Assembly: GCA_038501195.1 (NCBI GenBank)
Contig: JBBPUQ010000001.1
Span: 5,890,001-5,954,000 of the forward strand
Reading direction: 5' to 3'
Origin: Nemania diffusa
Taxonomy: Eukaryota; Ascomycota; Sordariomycetes; Xylariales; Xylariaceae
Length of the DNA: 64,000 nt
How positions within the stretch are numbered: position 1 is the stretch's first letter; the number at the start of each line of letters is the position of its first letter. This document shows positions 36,005 to 47,689 of the stretch, piece by piece. Under the pieces are notes generated by a model. It was not told the origin of the DNA and made no database searches. It saw only the letters and a list, made by a program, of their open reading frames with translations. The position numbers were made by a program, and so were the translations under genes.

Positions 36005-37397
36005 TTAAGGATTCACCAGTACTCTTATTGATGACTCTGTGACGGCCAAGCGCCTCATCATAGAATCAGACTCGAGTCGTTGTGAGATTTGCTTTAAGCG
36101 TGCGAGGAACTCCAGCAATTTACGCACATGTAGATTGAGAAGGCCCTTGATAAGCTCATAATATTCCTCTCGGCAATTGATGCTGTAACTGCCGAAGAAG
36201 AATCCACCTTCTCCAGTGCCAAGGCCTACCGACGGCGGGACACCTGATAGAGAAGTAGGTGTCGTTGTTAGCGCCACGTGTTTGCAAAGCCGTGCCAACA
36301 TGTGTGCTAAAAAGGTGAGCATCATCACTGTTCGTAATCGGGTATTAGTGCATTCCAAATAGGACAAGAAAAATAAAAAGTTGGAAAGAGGTAAAATGAA
36401 AGTCTCTATAGTGCATACTATTCTCCATGCGCAACACACAATGCGTGCATTCCAACATCTCTCTCCCCTGTCGTAAAGCATCTTTATGTGTAGCCAATGC
36501 GGCATCTAGAGTCTCAATGCCTGAGTCCCCAAGAGATTCGACTTCGCTGTTCACAATTAGGAGTCAGAAATTGCTGTGAATGTTAAAATTGAATCGAAAT
36601 CGTAGGAGCATGATATAAGAGTAAATGAAGCAGAGCCAGGAAAAAAAGAAAATTAAATGACGCTAGAATGCTCACTCCATAAGTAACATCACCCGATTCA
36701 AACATCTGCAAGATGATGAGACTGATGATAAAGGGGTTTCGAGCTCAAGATCTCTCCCTCTTTCCCCGTCTAGGTTTCGGTTTGCTATTGCATTGTTCGA
36801 AGCATTCATAAAGAAGTCCATGTGGTCCATCTCACTAGTCAATGGTAACGGTGTACATAAAGGTACCGAAGTCTCCGTAGAAGACATGTTCATTAGAATG
36901 TTTGTTGGTGTGTCAGGGTGAAGATATTCCGAAGGAATCAAATTGGTGAGATTAGATTGGAGAAAGTCGAGCATACTGGCTGGCTCTGCCGAAGTGCATG
37001 GTCTCCGAATTGCATCATGTTCTTCCAAGGTGTCCCATACAAACTGCGCTGCGGTACTGAATGGTGACTTCGGCGGCGACTGTGGCCCAGCTTGAGTTTG
37101 TGATGTTGATGTTTCGAGTGGAGTTAGTGTAGTGGTTGGAGCCCCCGCAGTGCTTGTGTCAGAGGATGATGATTGTTTCCGTGGTCCTGATCCTTTCTTG
37201 TTCCCGGGAGTATATTTGCATGCTCGAGATAAAGTCTTGCATCGATAGCAACCATCCTTTTCTCCAGTGCATTTAATTTTCTTTGCTCGACAGTGTACAC
37301 AAGCCTGTGGTACAAGCGTCTTCGCTGTGACGGGATCGAACACCTGCGGCCTCTCGGACGGCTGTCCGTTTGAGTCGAGCCTCCAGCTGCTAAACAT
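36005..37397 (-). CDS. Zn2Cys6 transcription factor with AflR-like C-terminal domain
   Basis: Three exons (37397-36676, 36546-36419, 36327-36005) give 390 residues. The zinc cluster has Cys33, 36, 43, 50, 53, 60 with the usual basic linker. A Ser/Thr/Pro-rich middle is followed by an AflR-like helical domain (LECTHCVLRMENMMML, FFFGSYSINCREEYYELIKG). The start at 37397 is the first ATG; the frame extends five codons upstream without ATG. It is likely a nuclear pathway activator. It is the last recognisable gene before a 4.7-kb gene desert, so it may mark the right edge of the terpene-side cluster. It is the third AflR-like gene in 9 kb. Confidence 0.85.
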
Positions 37398-40300
37398 GTT
37401 TGCGGACGGCAATACTACCCAACGGTACCATCGGCAGAATGGCGCTGCCGCCTACTATATATTTCTGAGCGATCCCTTCTATTGTTGTCAAGTTGCAGCA
37501 ATGGAGTGAAACACCCCCCGCTGCGCCCTGCAGCCACCCTGGCGCTTGGGTCTATGATAGAGTGGTATTTGCGGCGCACTTCTTTTGCATGGTGATAAGC
37601 TACCAACCTATGATAAATGCGGAGGGTGGCGGACAGATTGCAGTAGCCGGAGAGCCGGCGCCTGCAGGACTCGGCCGTAAGTGTACTGTGTTATCCTGTG
37701 GAAAGCTTGGGAATTATTCTCGCGACAGTTAGCCGGCTAGACTATAAAGGAACTTTTTATTATTAATATTATTGCTAAGCAATTATTACCGCAAAGATGA
37801 CATTGACATGCTTTTATACGAGGAAAGCTTTTAGGATAGATAGCAAATCTCTTCGCAATTATTTACGAAGGAAATTTTAAGCAACTAATCCCGGGACTGA
37901 TGAATTCTCTTCTAAGCTTTTAGCAGATATATATATGGTAATTATCAAACGTATTTTCAAAGAGGTTACGTAATGAAGTGTTTGGTGAAGTACGGGATAA
38001 AAATCTATTTTCTCACGTTTCGGTTCGCTAAGGATTCTTACATAATCTTGAATGTACGCACCGCTTACTTCATGCAGCGGCTCATGCTATAATTTTACAA
38101 GCATAATGTAGAGGCCACAGCTTTCTCCTGCGAGAAATGCTATTATTATAATTATAACAGTAAATTTATAGTTAAAGGGACTTCACTGAACATATCTACT
38201 ACGGACTGGTAGTGTAACGATTTCTTGCTTTAGAACTAGCTTGCTATTCGTTTACTGCAGTATGCACCATGGGCAGCAGTTGAGTCAAGGTTTCTTTTGA
38301 ATTAAAGCTCAGGTTTATGGCAGTGTTCATAACCTGAAGTTGACTGGTTACTATTCTACTCAAGGTCGAGTTAGGCTGCTTGGTATGCATTCCTACGCAA
38401 ATGTGGGCAGTAGTGCAATATTTCAAATAAAAAAATAACTCCTTGACCAGCCATTTCGAGTAATGTTCATGTTGAAGGGTGTGATCGGCTTCACATGCTT
38501 ACGAAAGCTAGCTTGTGCCGAAAAGAGATGCTTGCACCTTCCTTTTTCTTTTATTTTTTTTCATATCCGATCCTACTATTAGCCTCAGTAGTACGCCGAT
38601 GAGCAGCAACAAATACATCTGTTCTATTGGCACCCCTTAAGTTCAGGGTCTGAGGAAGCCTAGATTTCACATCATAAGATCCCCTCAAATCGACTCCTGC
38701 GTCGGTATTTAACGTCGGATTATTTCAATACTACCCTCGGATACTACTGCTAGAGTATTTGCTACCCAGTCTACGTACAATATGTGGCTAATGGTGCAAA
38801 CCTCTGAGTCTACAATTGTGTAGTTCATCACAAATGGCAAGAGGATACTCTTTTAGAGACCGCTAGATATCTGGTTGTTGGGTTATGAGGTTAGGTTGTT
38901 GATTAATATCATTAATCTCTTATATATAGGTTATACTTTATGTCATATTGGCCTTTGACAGTGGGCTAGGCCATCTAGATATCCCTCCTCTGTGCGACTC
39001 TACTATATGTTTTCACTGCCCGCTACCGTAGACAATCAATCCATACTAATGGAAATGATTATCTCTAACAACGGTGATCTAGGCCTCGCCACCCATGAAG
39101 AACCTGTGGCAAGAGGAGGCAACCTGGGACGTACAGTATCTTGTAACCGACGACATCGTCCATGCCCCACTTATTAAACCAATCTCAATGGCTTCGGGTC
39201 TAAGGAAGAGGATCGCACAAGAAACGGTAGCAATGAACGTACGATCCGATCTTGGTGCTAATTAACACGCTCGCCGAGTTCGATCTCGCAAAAACTTCCC
39301 TGTAAATCTTCCAGCTCCACCGCGCAGGGGCGTTGGAACGGTTCGGGCCGCCTACAGTAATCTTTAATTAGCGGGAGGGGCTTACCTTGCTGGCGTTCAT
39401 CGCATACGGAGAAGAAATATGCCGAATTATTAGATTAGAGATGTTAGTGACTTATTATAGCTACCAACAAAATCGTGTAAATAATTGATCTTTTCCCAAG
39501 AAAGGTACCCTAGTGGCGGGGTTAGTCATCGTCACCAACAAGATGTCGAGTTGCGTAGCCGTTATCCTTGGCTTTCTCATGGCCTTCTCGTGGATGTTTG
39601 CAGCGTGCTTGAACCTGTCTTTGCAATCAGGTGGTATAATCGGGACCTAGAAGTGAAGTCATTCGACAAACAAGGGTTTGTGAATAGAAGGTTGCATATA
39701 GATACATTGACAGGCGAAGCGGAAGTCATACTAGATGCAGTGATTTAACTGGGTTGTGATCCCCTTTCGCATGGACCCCGTAAGATATTGCGCTAGTTCT
39801 GGGGTAGGATTGGATTCGGTAGATAGACCCTTGCCCGAATGCTACACGTTATTTAGACTTTGTGTTCTAACTTATCATTATCGGCCTACAGCGGACGTAC
39901 GTAGTACGCGCCCGACGCAGTGGTTTGGGTTCGCGGATCGGATTGCGTGTGGAAAATGCAACGTGGAAACCTGCTTTCTGACAACGATGTTTCAACATGG
40001 TAGAAGAATAACTACACCGGTGTGATTTGTTACCGAGACGGATATTACTTATTGGGTAAGGGGAATGACTTGCCAAGACTGCGACGGTCCCATACAATCA
40101 CATAAGGATAAGGGTTATATCATCCCACCTCTCAGATAGATGTAGATAAGTAGGATAGTACCGAGAAGCCGACTCGACCCTGGCGTAGCTCCAGAAAAGC
40201 GTTCTTTGCGGATTTTGGTTAGATAGATACGCTGTTAGCCGTGTTTGAATGGTCTCAATCTAGATACTGCGTAATCTGCTTGCGAATACCTAATCGCTGA

Positions 40301-42101
40301 TGCAGTAGTGTCCGAGGCCGTCTACTTCCTATCTAGGAAATTTAAATATTACCGTTCGTTAGGTCTGAATAAGCTCGCGCAAGTGCCGTATGTGCCGTAG
40401 CTATCTAGATAGAACATTGGTCTAGTGCACGTTAGGTAAGTAATGACTCTAAATGGGCTGACAGCGGCACCTAGGCAGCTCAAGTTAACTCTTGGCACAT
40501 TTCCAATCGCCTGTCAAGTTATGGTTACTGCATAAAGGGAAGTTCTATCCGTGCCAATACCCAGCCCTATTGATGCGCCAAGTCGAACTCTCATTCTCTA
40601 ATACCTCGTGGTGCAATTAATTGGTGCCGGCGGCAAATCCCCACCGCATAGACGAGATGATCATAAGCACGGTTGTTTAGTATATGTATATGTTCAAGTG
40701 AAATAGTTAACAGAAAGGACACCCTAATATCAAATAGGAAGGCTTTTAGGCCATCATGCTCATCGCCTTTTTCTGAGACGTAGTCGGAATAATGATCCCC
40801 ATCACACAGACCATTATCCCCGTTAGTATGTACTTAAGTAACTTTGTAGGTGCTAGAATGGTCGGACGATAAAAGCATCGACCCATACGGTACCTATACG
40901 AAGAATACCTGAGTGAGCGACACTTGACACTGCATTGTATGGTACTGTATTATCTACTGTCAAGTACTTCGTAAATGGCACCACCTCCCTAGATATGTAC
41001 ACGTATCTACACACGAGAGCTATCTAATCGGAGGCAAAACCCACAGTTAAACGTAGATTGGGGGCCACGATATCGCGATGTCACGGAATAGAACTGCAAC
41101 GCTAAGCCACAACACTACGAAAAGTAGAACGCGGTCAAGGTGGGAACCTTGACCGTTTACAGGCCTTATATATGGGACCGTGACACGCGAAGATGCGAAT
41201 GCGCAGTGTCTGTTCGTGCGGGGCTATGTCTAGATCCCATTTGATGATAAGAGTTGCTTCTAGAGTAGTGGTCAATATGCAACTTCTCCGGTCGACGGTA
41301 TCGAGAACTATTGAAGTAGCTGTAAAGCAAGTAGACAAAGCCACGTTTTACCCGGATGGTACAGAAGCCACTGACGTTGCTGCTCAGGGCCATGTCTAAC
41401 CCACTGTCTTGTTTAGGATAAGTCGTGATCGAGACCCTTGGCACGTAAGCATGCGCGCTGCGCATGGCATCCCGTCCCGTATATCTACACGATATGCTGA
41501 TTCAAGGTCGACGAAGAAAGGGCATTTCCAGGCAACGTCAGCGATCCACGCTGACACATTGACGGCTGCGGCCTTTCGGCTTCGCGTGAAATATGCCGAT
41601 CCAAGCCCGTATGTAGCCGGTTGGACTTTTCTCCGTTAAAACAAGATGCGGACAAGGAAGTCAAACTTCAGAGCGAAAATGCTTTCTTACGTAATACAGC
41701 TGCTTACCGTCTGCTACAGAAAAACGACGCAGTTAATCGCGTGTGTGGTTAACGGCACATAGAGTAGGTAAGAATTAGTACGCGACACCATGACTATAAC
41801 ACGAAAAAAAACTGTAATAAGCGAATTGAATATAGAGAGTTAGCTTATAGAGAGTAAACTATCAGGTATTATAAAAAAATACTACCTGTCTGCTTACAAG
41901 GTTCTACCCTGTAAAACTCACCTCACACGTGCTTCACCTTAAAAAGCACCAATGAGTTTTCATATCTTATATTAGTCTCACTTTATTTTAAACATTACAG
42001 CAAGCTACGCTATTTTTCAATATCCGACTTACAACCACGCCTTAAATTATATAATACAAAACACCATCGCAGCGCTTAGCCCCTTTCCTTCTCACGCCCC
42101 C
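37398..42101. other. 4.7-kb gene desert, partly AT-rich
   Basis: No frame longer than about 100 codons and no recognisable domain on either strand. 37740-38200 is AT-rich with broken frames, as in decayed or RIP-mutated repeats, but I could not identify a parent element. Some A/T runs and short direct repeats (TATAGAGAGT copies near 41830-41860) occur close to the esterase 3' side. The stretch separates the AflR-like gene from the esterase/PKS side. Confidence 0.6.
41132..41155. other. perfect 10-bp inverted repeat with 4-nt loop
   Basis: CGGTCAAGGT and ACCTTGACCG flank GGGA, forming a perfect 10-bp hairpin. It is isolated inside the gene desert with no flanking ORF, so no role can be assigned. 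Confidence 0.7.
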
Positions 42102-44345
42102 TCATCTTCCCACGATGACGGCCTCGCTCTCCCTCGTCTCGTCGGCATAATTCCTCTTAGTGCCAGTGACGCGCAACTTCAACGTGTACTTCTTCGGGCC
42201 CTTCGCAGGCGACGCGTACCGGAGCGTATCGCCCTGCTTAACCGCAAACGCGGCACCGCTCGCGCGCCCATCAACAACCCACTGCGCCCGCAGCGCGACA
42301 CCCGGGTCCCACCGGCCCGCAGCAGCAGTGACGACGGGGCCGCACTTCGCCTTGTGCGTGTACGTCACCGCCGGGCGCTGCTGGCGCGCGAGCGCAGCCG
42401 CGCGCCCGCCGACGCGGATGACGTCCTCGAAGCGGTTCCCCCGGCTCGCGGCGCGCGTGAACTCGGCGCGCAGCGGCGTCGCGCCCCCGGGCGCGTGCGC
42501 GGCGACCCAGCGCGCCACGAGCTCGAGGTAGTCCCAGGTGTCGCGGCGCTGGTAGTTGCCGCCGTGGGTGGCGCCGGGCGTGATGGTGACGTTGGCCCAG
42601 GCCGGGCCGCCGAGGGCGGTCACGCGCTGCTGGAAGTTGGCGACGCCCTCGTTGAGGTAGTAGTCGTCGTGCGTGCCGACGTACAGGAAGATGCGCCCGC
42701 GGAGGGCCGCGCCGAGGTTCTTGGCGCCGGCCCAGTTGCGCGCCACGTAGGCGGACAGGTCGAGGTCCTGCCAGTAGGACACCGCTTCCGGGTAGATCTC
42801 GCCCGTGACCTTGTCCCAGGGCTCGAGGGGGTACCCGTTCAGCCCCTGGGCGCCGAACACGGAGTTCCAGACGTCCCATTGGAGGGAGGAGCGCGAGGAG
42901 GTGCCGAAGACGTGCTCCCAGTGGTTTTCTTGCGCGACGGTTGCGAGGATCACCTCCGTGTTGTTCACGAAAGTGCGGATCGAGTTGATTGCTACGCCGT
43001 CGGCGTTCTCGTAGGCGTTCTTGTTGGTGTATAGGGGAATGTCCTGGTGGCTGCGGAAATCTAATGAGTCCGGGTACGACGAGAAGCAGGCGCCGAAGAG
43101 ATCGGGTCTGAGGATGAGGCTGGCGATTGATTCCCAGCCGCCTGTTGAGCCGCCGTCCTGGATTCGCGCATACGGCTGAGCGATGGTGTTGAATTTGTCG
43201 TCGATATAAGGGATTAGTTCTTCGTTGAGCGCGTCGCCGTACGGTCCCATGTTCGCTGTGTTTACGGCGTAAGAATCATCATAGTATGGGGCCTCGTGGC
43301 GAAAGGCGACAATGATGAGCTTAGGAGCGGGCCGATCAGGGGCACCGTTGGTACCAGGAATGACACCCTTGTCCCATGCCGACGTGAAGGCTGCGTTGGT
43401 GGAGTAACCGTAGGAAGGTTGACCACCCGTCCAATGATTCTGATGGTAGAGAACGGGGTATCGCGTCTTCTTATCCGTAGCGTCATATCCAGAAGGTAGC
43501 AGGATGTTGGCGCCCACATACATATCACGACCCCAGAATTGGCTTAGCTTCTTGCTCTTGATCTTCACGTACTTCACCTGCGCTGTGTCGACGTAATTAC
43601 CCTGTGAGCAACCTCCAATCTCCTTCCCCGTGAAGGCTTCGACGGCCTCTACACTGTTGAAAGTGAGTTTGATGGTCTGTGGCCCGCCGTGTACTTCAAG
43701 GTCAAGTGCTGGCGTCTTGAGACTCCCGACGCCGTCGACGTTGGGTGCACCATCGCCACAAGGAAACTTCAGATACACCTCAGAGCCATCGCTCCTCTTA
43801 GCTTTATCGTACGGATTCAAGAACGCTTGAATTCGGTACGTACCCGCTGGAACATCGTCTATGAGAATGAGAATTAGCATTTTCTAATTACGATCAACGC
43901 CTTCGTAATTCTGGATAGTTACGGATGCGGTCACACGAGTACACGGCCGTGCAGGCCATTAAGGATCGACTCCTTGACACGAGCGCGAGGAAATGAATAT
44001 CTTCGGAAACTGCTTACCCATGCTGACAAGCGGGAAGCCAGTGACGCCCGTGGCAGTGCCAACGGGACTTCCGCCCGACAACGTGACGGTGTCCTTAGCG
44101 CCAAAGCTGAAGACGTTCATGCCAAACATCTTGTTCGGCGTCGACGTGACGTCTGTGTCCTCGAGGGGATCGGTGCCATTGGGCGCGAACATGAGCACGA
44201 CGCGGCCGTCAATCTTGCCCTTGAGGATGTTATCCCCAACCGAGATCTGCACATGGAGATTGCTAGAGGCGAGCGCAGCCCACGGAAGGCAGGCCACGCC
44301 GGCGACCACGAGCGACGCCCATCGGACCCCGTTGAAGCAAACCAT
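42102..44345 (-). CDS. secreted alpha/beta-hydrolase, putative esterase (PF00756-like)
   Basis: Two exons (44345-44018, 43858-42102) around a 159-nt intron give 694 residues. A classic signal peptide (hydrophobic core ASLVVAGVACLPWAALA) begins the protein, so it is probably secreted. An N-terminal accessory beta-rich region precedes the esterase fold. The nucleophile is in IQDGGSTGGWES and a His in PGATHGGNYQRR near the end of the fold. A further 100 residues follow as a probable beta-sandwich. Codon third positions are strongly G/C, unlike the adjacent desert. It may hydrolyse carbohydrate or other extracellular esters. A role in removing or transferring an acyl group in the cluster is possible but unsupported. 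Confidence 0.8.
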
Positions 44346-45451
44346 ACTGTCGGACGGTGAAGATAGTGAGGGAGGCCTGGGGCAAGACTTGCGATGGGGA
44401 TACTTTCATATGCCCGCGAGGTCGTGCGGGGACTGTCCCATCGTATTGGTAAATGCGTTAGACTGCCTATCCACAGGTCGACAGGGCTGGGAAGCGATGG
44501 CTACCTATATCCTCTCCCGTACTGTGTCTGCTCGGCTGGAACGGGCGGTTGAAGCCGTGTCAGGTGCTCCGGTCATGGCTTCTACTTTAGATAAGGGAGA
44601 TTAGGTGAGGTAATGCAACTCTAAATTTGTAGACTTGCCTCTTTCGCCAAGATCGCCCGTCCGACGCCACATGGGTTTTCACCTGCCGTTTCCGGTATCA
44701 CAATGCGTTGTCGTTTTTCAAAGAAAGGCTTTGAACGAATTGACCGCATCTTGCTGTCGGTATACCCGTAGGACAGCATCGTTGCTACACAGCAGGAAGC
44801 TAGGGACGGGTATCTTCTAGGCGGATAAGAATTTCACTATTGCCGAAGTTGTACGAAGGAAATATTTCCCATGTTAGGTGCATCGGGTCACGAGAAGGAA
44901 ATCAAGAAGCTAGTTGGTCTTGGCAACTCTCTAGTTCTCATTAGGTATTATCTGGAAGAAAATATACTTCAAGTTCGAATAGCAACTCGTCTAATTATAG
45001 GTACTTGTGCCAGTTGAAAGTAACGATCGTCTTATGAGATCGCGTTGACTACCTAGTCGTCAATCGTCTTCGAACATATCGCACTCCTCTTTCAACAGTC
45101 ATATCACCGCCGTAGAATGAAAACTTCGAGGTGTAGTAAACGCCAAGACAGTGTTACGCAAGCGTAATCAGTGATAATTAGTAACCTAGGAATGCCAAGC
45201 GCATCGTTGCTAAATCTCCTTATCACTTTCTTCTAATTCAGCCTTTAGTGATGCATACATCGTAAGGCGTTACTATGTGATGTGAGTTGAGACGCGACAG
45301 CATGGAGAAAAAAGGACACTTGACCCTGGGTTAAGAACTATATAAACAGGCAAGTAAGCTAGATAGTCCAGGATCTCAGATAATAGTACAGCACTTTTCC
45401 TATCAACACGAAACCAAAGCTTACATAGACAATCCAATACCATGCCCAACA
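44346..45451. other. intergenic, nothing recognised
   Basis: 1.1 kb between the esterase start and the 3' end of the flavoprotein gene. No supported ORF; presumably the esterase promoter. Confidence 0.55.
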
Positions 45452-47080
45452 TTAGGCACTCGAAAGGCTACTCTTCGCAGCCTCGGCACCGGCAATCCTA
45501 CCAAAGACAGCACATTCTAACAAGGACGAACCACCGAGGCGGTTATCACCATGTATACCACCAGTGATCTCACCCGCAGCCCACACGCCTTCAATAGGTA
45601 CCAGTGCACCCCCTTTCCGCCCAAGGACTTGCGTCTCCGCATTGAAGGCTACACCGCCCATCGTGAAATGAGTAACAGGGGTTACAATGCCGACAGCGAC
45701 CTCTTCCTCCCGGTTCGCCTCGCCAGAAGGCAAACGCCAGTGACCGAAGGCCGTGCGCCCAAACTCCTCGTCGCGACCCGCAGCGACCACCGCCGCGTAC
45801 TTGTCGACAGCAGCGATGACCTCCGGTGCAAGGTCCTTGACCTTAGTCTTGCGCATGAGACCCTTAAAGACGTAGAATCCCAAGTGCGACCCAACAGCCT
45901 CGCTCGCGCCAGGGTCAAGCAGCAACGTGACATCCCACTGGCGCGCGCCCGCCTCCTTGACCTTCTCATCCTCTGACGGCGGCAGCGCCATGATAGCAGC
46001 ACTAGCGACGTCTCGCCGCTCCATCTCATTAACGAAGCGGCGGCCGTCAGCAGCAGACAGCAGGATGCCGCCCTCGCCCCGGAGCGCCTCGGCGGCGAGG
46101 AACTTGTAGGTCGCAGCCGAGTCCTTAGGGTCGACGAAGCCGGTGGGGTGAACCTGCACGCTGTCCATATCGACGAACTCGGCGCCGACGGCGCCGAGCA
46201 GGCCGTGCGCGCCCGGCCGCGCGTCGTTGGTCGACGGCATGCCGGCGAGGTCGGGCCGGTGCGTCGCCAGCAGCCCGTGCGCGTCGCCCGCGAACCCGCC
46301 CGCCGCGAAGACCACGGGGCCGGCCGCCTCCTGCGTCGTCTGCCCGCCGTCTGCGGTGTACCGCACGCCTGTGACGGCGCCGGTCTCGGACAGGGTGAGC
46401 GCCTGCACGTCTGCGGACGAGGTCAGCGTGAAGCGCGGGTCGGCGCCGAGTTTCTTGAGCAGGGCGCCCACGATGGCGGCGCCGGGGGGCGGCCCGCTGG
46501 CGCCGCGGTGTGTGCGCGCGATGGTGTGGCCGCCTAGTTGTGCGACGGTGCGCAGGTCGACGCCGATGTCGTCTGCGAGCCAGGCCACGGCGTCGGCGGA
46601 TTGCGCCGTCAGTATCTCTATCAGCGCTCGTCGCTGCTCCTCGCCGAGCGCGCCGGTCTGTGATGTCAGACGAACGCCCGCGGACCGCGTCGAGTCCTCA
46701 AAGAATCTCCCGCTGTCATCCTCTGTGATGCCTTTGTCTTTCTGGAACTGTGTGCCGGCCCCGTTGATGCCTGATGATGCCTTGATGCTGTTGCCGCCGG
46801 GCTTCGCCGCGCGATCGAGCATGTGCACGCTCGCCCCCGCCTTCAGCGCTTCATAGGCCGCTGACAGCCCCGCGAGGCCCGAGCCTACAATGATGACAGG
46901 CTTCGCCATAGTATTAATATTGATTGCGCCTGTACTGGCAGTACTAGCAGTACCAGTAGTAGTAATAATAATCTTAGGATTCAGGTCAGTATATGTGCGG
47001 CGGAAGTATATCATGCATGAGATCGCTGCGGCGACCCCGATTGCGAAATAGATTAGCGATGAGCGACTGCAGTGTCGCAT
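45452..47080 (-). CDS. FAD-dependent fumarate-reductase-like flavoprotein with N-terminal membrane anchor
   Basis: A single intronless exon of 542 residues. A transmembrane segment at about residues 8-26 precedes a Thr/Ala/Ser-rich linker. The FAD-binding motif VGSGLAGLSAAY (G66-x-G68-x-x-G71) starts a FAD_binding_2 domain. C-terminal blocks VTHFTMGGVAFN and AAGEITGGIHGDNRLGGSSLLE are those of Osm1/Frd1-type soluble fumarate reductases and related flavoproteins. Internal Met58 (MAKPVIIVGSG) could start a shorter, soluble form. It either works in cellular redox balance or reduces a double bond in a metabolite. It is GC-rich, like the esterase, and lies 609 bp from the PKS 3' end. Confidence 0.85.
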   Translation of the reverse strand: MRHCSRSSLIYFAIGVAAAISCMIYFRRTYTDLNPKIIITTTGTASTASTGAININTMAKPVIIVGSGLAGLSAAYEALKAGASVHMLDRAAKPGGNSIKASSGINGAGTQFQKDKGITEDDSGRFFEDSTRSAGVRLTSQTGALGEEQRRALIEILTAQSADAVAWLADDIGVDLRTVAQLGGHTIARTHRGASGPPPGAAIVGALLKKLGADPRFTLTSSADVQALTLSETGAVTGVRYTADGGQTTQEAAGPVVFAAGGFAGDAHGLLATHRPDLAGMPSTNDARPGAHGLLGAVGAEFVDMDSVQVHPTGFVDPKDSAATYKFLAAEALRGEGGILLSAADGRRFVNEMERRDVASAAIMALPPSEDEKVKEAGARQWDVTLLLDPGASEAVGSHLGFYVFKGLMRKTKVKDLAPEVIAAVDKYAAVVAAGRDEEFGRTAFGHWRLPSGEANREEEVAVGIVTPVTHFTMGGVAFNAETQVLGRKGGALVPIEGVWAAGEITGGIHGDNRLGGSSLLECAVFGRIAGAEAAKSSLSSA

Positions 47081-47689
47081 TGAGTTGGGGGAAATCTGGG
47101 GTGAACTTGTTTGCTTTCTCTCACCTTGCGATTTTATTACGGCAATAGATGGATAGATAGATGATGATGGGTGAAGGTTGTTACTTACAGGTTAGGACCA
47201 TCGTATGATCTACCTCCTCGAATCCAATCGTACGATGTGAAGTCTACTAGGTAGATCTCACTATCAGATCTCACTATCAGTCAGGCCATTGCCTTGAAAA
47301 CCCAACTGTGTAGTAGGTATGCTGATGCTGATGCCATGACAGCCAATTCAATCTCCCTGGAGTCTACCTGTACCCATACCTTAGGTACATGTAGGTGGCT
47401 TCCCTGACGGTACCTACATAACCCGTCCCTAACCTACCAAGCTACTTGTGAAGTACATATATTTAATACTTACTGACAACTATAATATCAAGTACCTACT
47501 AGGTACCCCTTAGTTCCCATTGGGTTCCACCCCCGCAGTTTAAAGTACTTGGGTTTCAACATTTGCTCTATAATGGTCGGGGCAAAACCAGCTAGATACC
47601 AAGGTATTATAAGTACAAATTAAGATAAAAGAAGTGCTTAATATATAACTGCTATCTTTGCAATCTACCTATCTAGTGGACAACGAACT
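47081..47689. other. intergenic, promoter of the flavoprotein gene
   Basis: 609 bp with several TAGGTAC-type short motifs (47390-47510) and no ORF. It separates the flavoprotein start from the PKS stop. Confidence 0.55.

Noticed and set aside
39485..39748. 87-codon plus-strand frame in the gene desert
   Set aside because: No recognisable domain and isolated; consistent with chance.
42271..43034. Long open frames (202 aa minus, 226 aa plus) overlapping the esterase
   Set aside because: Arg/Gly/Ala-rich low-complexity translations caused by the GC-rich coding of the esterase; no domain.
46148..46856. Plus-strand frames of 129 and 209 aa over the fumarate-reductase-like gene
   Set aside because: Shadows of the GC-rich flavoprotein gene on the opposite strand, with no recognisable motif.
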